From positions 1,178,001-1,242,000 of the forward strand of contig NC_018334.1 of assembly GCF_000234665.1 (NCBI RefSeq): a stretch of DNA of 64,000 nt. Direction: 5' to 3'. A program made the position numbers and the translations under genes. How positions within the stretch are numbered: position 1 is the first letter of the stretch; every line of letters starts with the position of its first letter. The stretch comes from Leishmania mexicana MHOM/GT/2001/U1103 (taxonomy: Eukaryota; Euglenozoa; Kinetoplastea; Trypanosomatida; Trypanosomatidae). The notes beneath the pieces were generated by a model. It was not told where the DNA came from, searched no databases, and saw nothing but the letters and a program-made list of their open reading frames with translations. Shown here one piece after another: positions 62,624-64,000 of this stretch.

Positions 62624-64000
62624 TTACGCCTTGTCGGCAGGGGTCCAGCTCTTTATGGAGATGCCCTCCACCACGTTTGAGCACCGCGCACCGCGACCGA
62701 CCAGCATCGCCGCGCACTCTATCACCCCTGACACCAGCGACGGGTAGGCGGGGTTGTGCTTGAGCATCGCGTACACGGACTCGTTTTTGAGGATCGGCAA
62801 AGAGGCCACCTCCACGACGGAGCCGGCATGCGGCCCCACGGCACGCACACCCAACACGCGCTTTTCGCGGTCATTTGTCACGATCATCTTCACAAACCCG
62901 TCCTTCGCGCCCATCACGATGGAGCGGGTGAGGTGCTTGTACTCGAGCCTCGCCACAATGTAGCCAATGCCCCTCGCACGACACTGCTTCTCGCTTAGGC
63001 CGATGCTTGCCACCTCATCCTCCAGGAACATGTCGGTCGCAATGTTCGCGAGTGCATTGTTGCCCACACTCAGTTTGGGGGAGCAGCCAAACATGGTGTC
63101 CACAACTGCCTGACCTGCCGTTTGGGCAACGTTTACCGTCTTCTGCCTCCCTGTAGCGTCTCCGATGCAGTAGATGTGCTTGTACGGTTTGCAGCGGCCG
63201 TACTCGTCGCAGTCGAGCTGCCCGTTCTCGACCCGCATCTTCGTGTTCTCCAGACCCAGTGCCTCAAGGTTGGGCTTGCGTCCCACCGCCACCATGACGC
63301 GCTCGGCGTGGTAGGTCTCGATGTCTCCGCTGAAGATGTCGCGCAAAGAGTACCGGCAGTCCTCCTCGCCAGCCTCCAGGTCGAAAAGTCGGCAGCTCTG
63401 GTGAATGACGACGCCACGACGGATGAGGTGGCTCTGTACATACGACGCGACGTCCTCGTCCTCTTTCGGAAGAATACGTGAGGCCTTGTCGACCAAGCGG
63501 ACTTTGGTGCGCCCCAGCTTGGCGAACATCGACGCCACCTCGCACCCCATCGCCCCGGCGCCGATCACCACCATACTCGCCGGTATCGGCAGCTGAAAGA
63601 CGTCAGTGGAGTTCAGGATGTGCTTGTGGTCGCACTTGGCAAAGGCGTGGCTGCGCGGGATTGCACCGGTCGCGATGACAATGTTGTCGGCTTGAAGAGA
63701 GCGATACTCGCCCGTGCCCTCCGTGTGGATGTCGATTTCGTTCGGATTGGCAAATGTTGCCTTACCTTCAATCAGCTGCACCCCAGATGCCTCCAAGAAT
63801 GCGCGATACTCGCGTTCCTTCTCCGCACACGTCTTCTGCAGCAGCTGCGTGATGCGCTCGCTGGGGATGCTGTCGACAATACTCTGCATCTGATCCGACC
63901 TCACCAAGTCCCGCACAAACTCCGGGTCCGTCAGGGAGGCCGCGAAGTGGGCGATCTCATACATCATTTTAGACGGCACAGTCCCGCCCCATAAGTCCGC
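62624..64000 (-). CDS. pyridine nucleotide-disulfide oxidoreductase-like protein (E3/transhydrogenase fold), partial
   Basis: Runs off the right edge: the frame continues past 63979, reading LWGGTVPSKMM at the edge, so the FAD-binding N-terminus is missing. The NAD-binding fold is clear (VVIGAGAMGCEVASMFAKLG, then VRLVDKASRILP). The second FAD signature is IYCIGDATG, and VMVAVGRKPN precedes it. The C-terminal dimer domain is complete (IGLSEKQCRARGIGY, VEVASLPILKNESV). The active-site disulfide C-X4-C expected before VPSK in dihydrolipoamide dehydrogenase is absent (GGTVPSK), and the C-terminal catalytic His-Pro motif is replaced by HNPAYPSLVSGVIE. This resembles soluble transhydrogenase-type members, so a lipoamide role is unlikely. 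In Leishmania I recall such a gene being labelled acetoin dehydrogenase E3-like. Confidence 0.88.
   Translation of the reverse strand, partial: ADLWGGTVPSKMMYEIAHFAASLTDPEFVRDLVRSDQMQSIVDSIPSERITQLLQKTCAEKEREYRAFLEASGVQLIEGKATFANPNEIDIHTEGTGEYRSLQADNIVIATGAIPRSHAFAKCDHKHILNSTDVFQLPIPASMVVIGAGAMGCEVASMFAKLGRTKVRLVDKASRILPKEDEDVASYVQSHLIRRGVVIHQSCRLFDLEAGEEDCRYSLRDIFSGDIETYHAERVMVAVGRKPNLEALGLENTKMRVENGQLDCDEYGRCKPYKHIYCIGDATGRQKTVNVAQTAGQAVVDTMFGCSPKLSVGNNALANIATDMFLEDEVASIGLSEKQCRARGIGYIVARLEYKHLTRSIVMGAKDGFVKMIVTNDREKRVLGVRAVGPHAGSVVEVASLPILKNESVYAMLKHNPAYPSLVSGVIECAAMLVGRGARCSNVVEGISIKSWTPADKA

Noticed and set aside
1..64000. CRISPR array, tRNA or rRNA genes
   Set aside because: No regularly spaced repeats, cloverleaf-like blocks or rRNA signatures seen by eye on either strand; repeats here are microsatellites, retroposon-like copies or gene duplications.

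Overview
The window looks like nuclear DNA of a Leishmania-like trypanosomatid (Kinetoplastea). The evidence is long intron-less reading frames, GC-rich third positions, long intergenic regions full of (TG)n, (CA)n, G-run and pyrimidine tracts, no bacterial-type promoters or ribosome binding sites, and a gene set that includes a kinetoplastid-type RNA polymerase II largest subunit. Every supported gene lies on the minus strand, so the whole window reads as one polycistronic unit transcribed from high to low coordinate. On the coding strand, pyrimidine tracts followed by AG (expected trans-splicing signals) precede several genes. From memory of Leishmania gene order, RPB1, calreticulin, a PP1-type phosphatase and an E3-like oxidoreductase together resemble the chromosome 31 region. 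This is recall, not a search.

In transcription order (right to left): a partial dihydrolipoamide-dehydrogenase-fold protein without the usual redox cysteines (62624 to the edge), a PP1-type phosphatase with a long N-terminal extension (60638-61735), a double-domain CrcB/FEX fluoride channel whose first helix is out of frame (57506-58683), RPB1 (51582-56570), calreticulin (49333-50523), a TerD-domain protein ending in a CaaX box (44808-47591) and a complex III hinge-like protein (43486-43698). Left of these is a region dominated by lineage-specific families: three large two-module PH-like proteins (38352-41687, 33542-36193, 28836-31202), two Cys-rich EGF-like membrane proteins that are mosaics of each other (25011-27422, 20856-23330), four tandem adrenodoxin-type ferredoxins (14716-18947), a clearly dead uridine kinase (about 13650-14307), a fourth two-module PH-like protein with a probable frameshift near its end (11073-12410, continuing out of frame to 10918), a short hypothetical gene (9755-10048), a class 3 lipase (7559-8650) and three small single-module PH-like proteins (5971-6558, 3949-4608, 901-1605).

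A repeat of about 375-435 bp occurs three times (20205-20580, 27709-28140, 36915-37349), always in the region 3' of a gene and always in the same orientation. One or two copies have an A-rich end on the coding strand. This fits a SIDER-like retroposon in 3' UTRs.

The most novel material is the dispersed seven-member PH-like family with its shared second module (hallmark GLPPYDPRNG), the gene-conversion mosaic of the two membrane proteins, the ferredoxin array with extra cysteines in the cluster loop, and the TerD/CaaX protein. I see no tRNA, rRNA, CRISPR array or strand-switch region.
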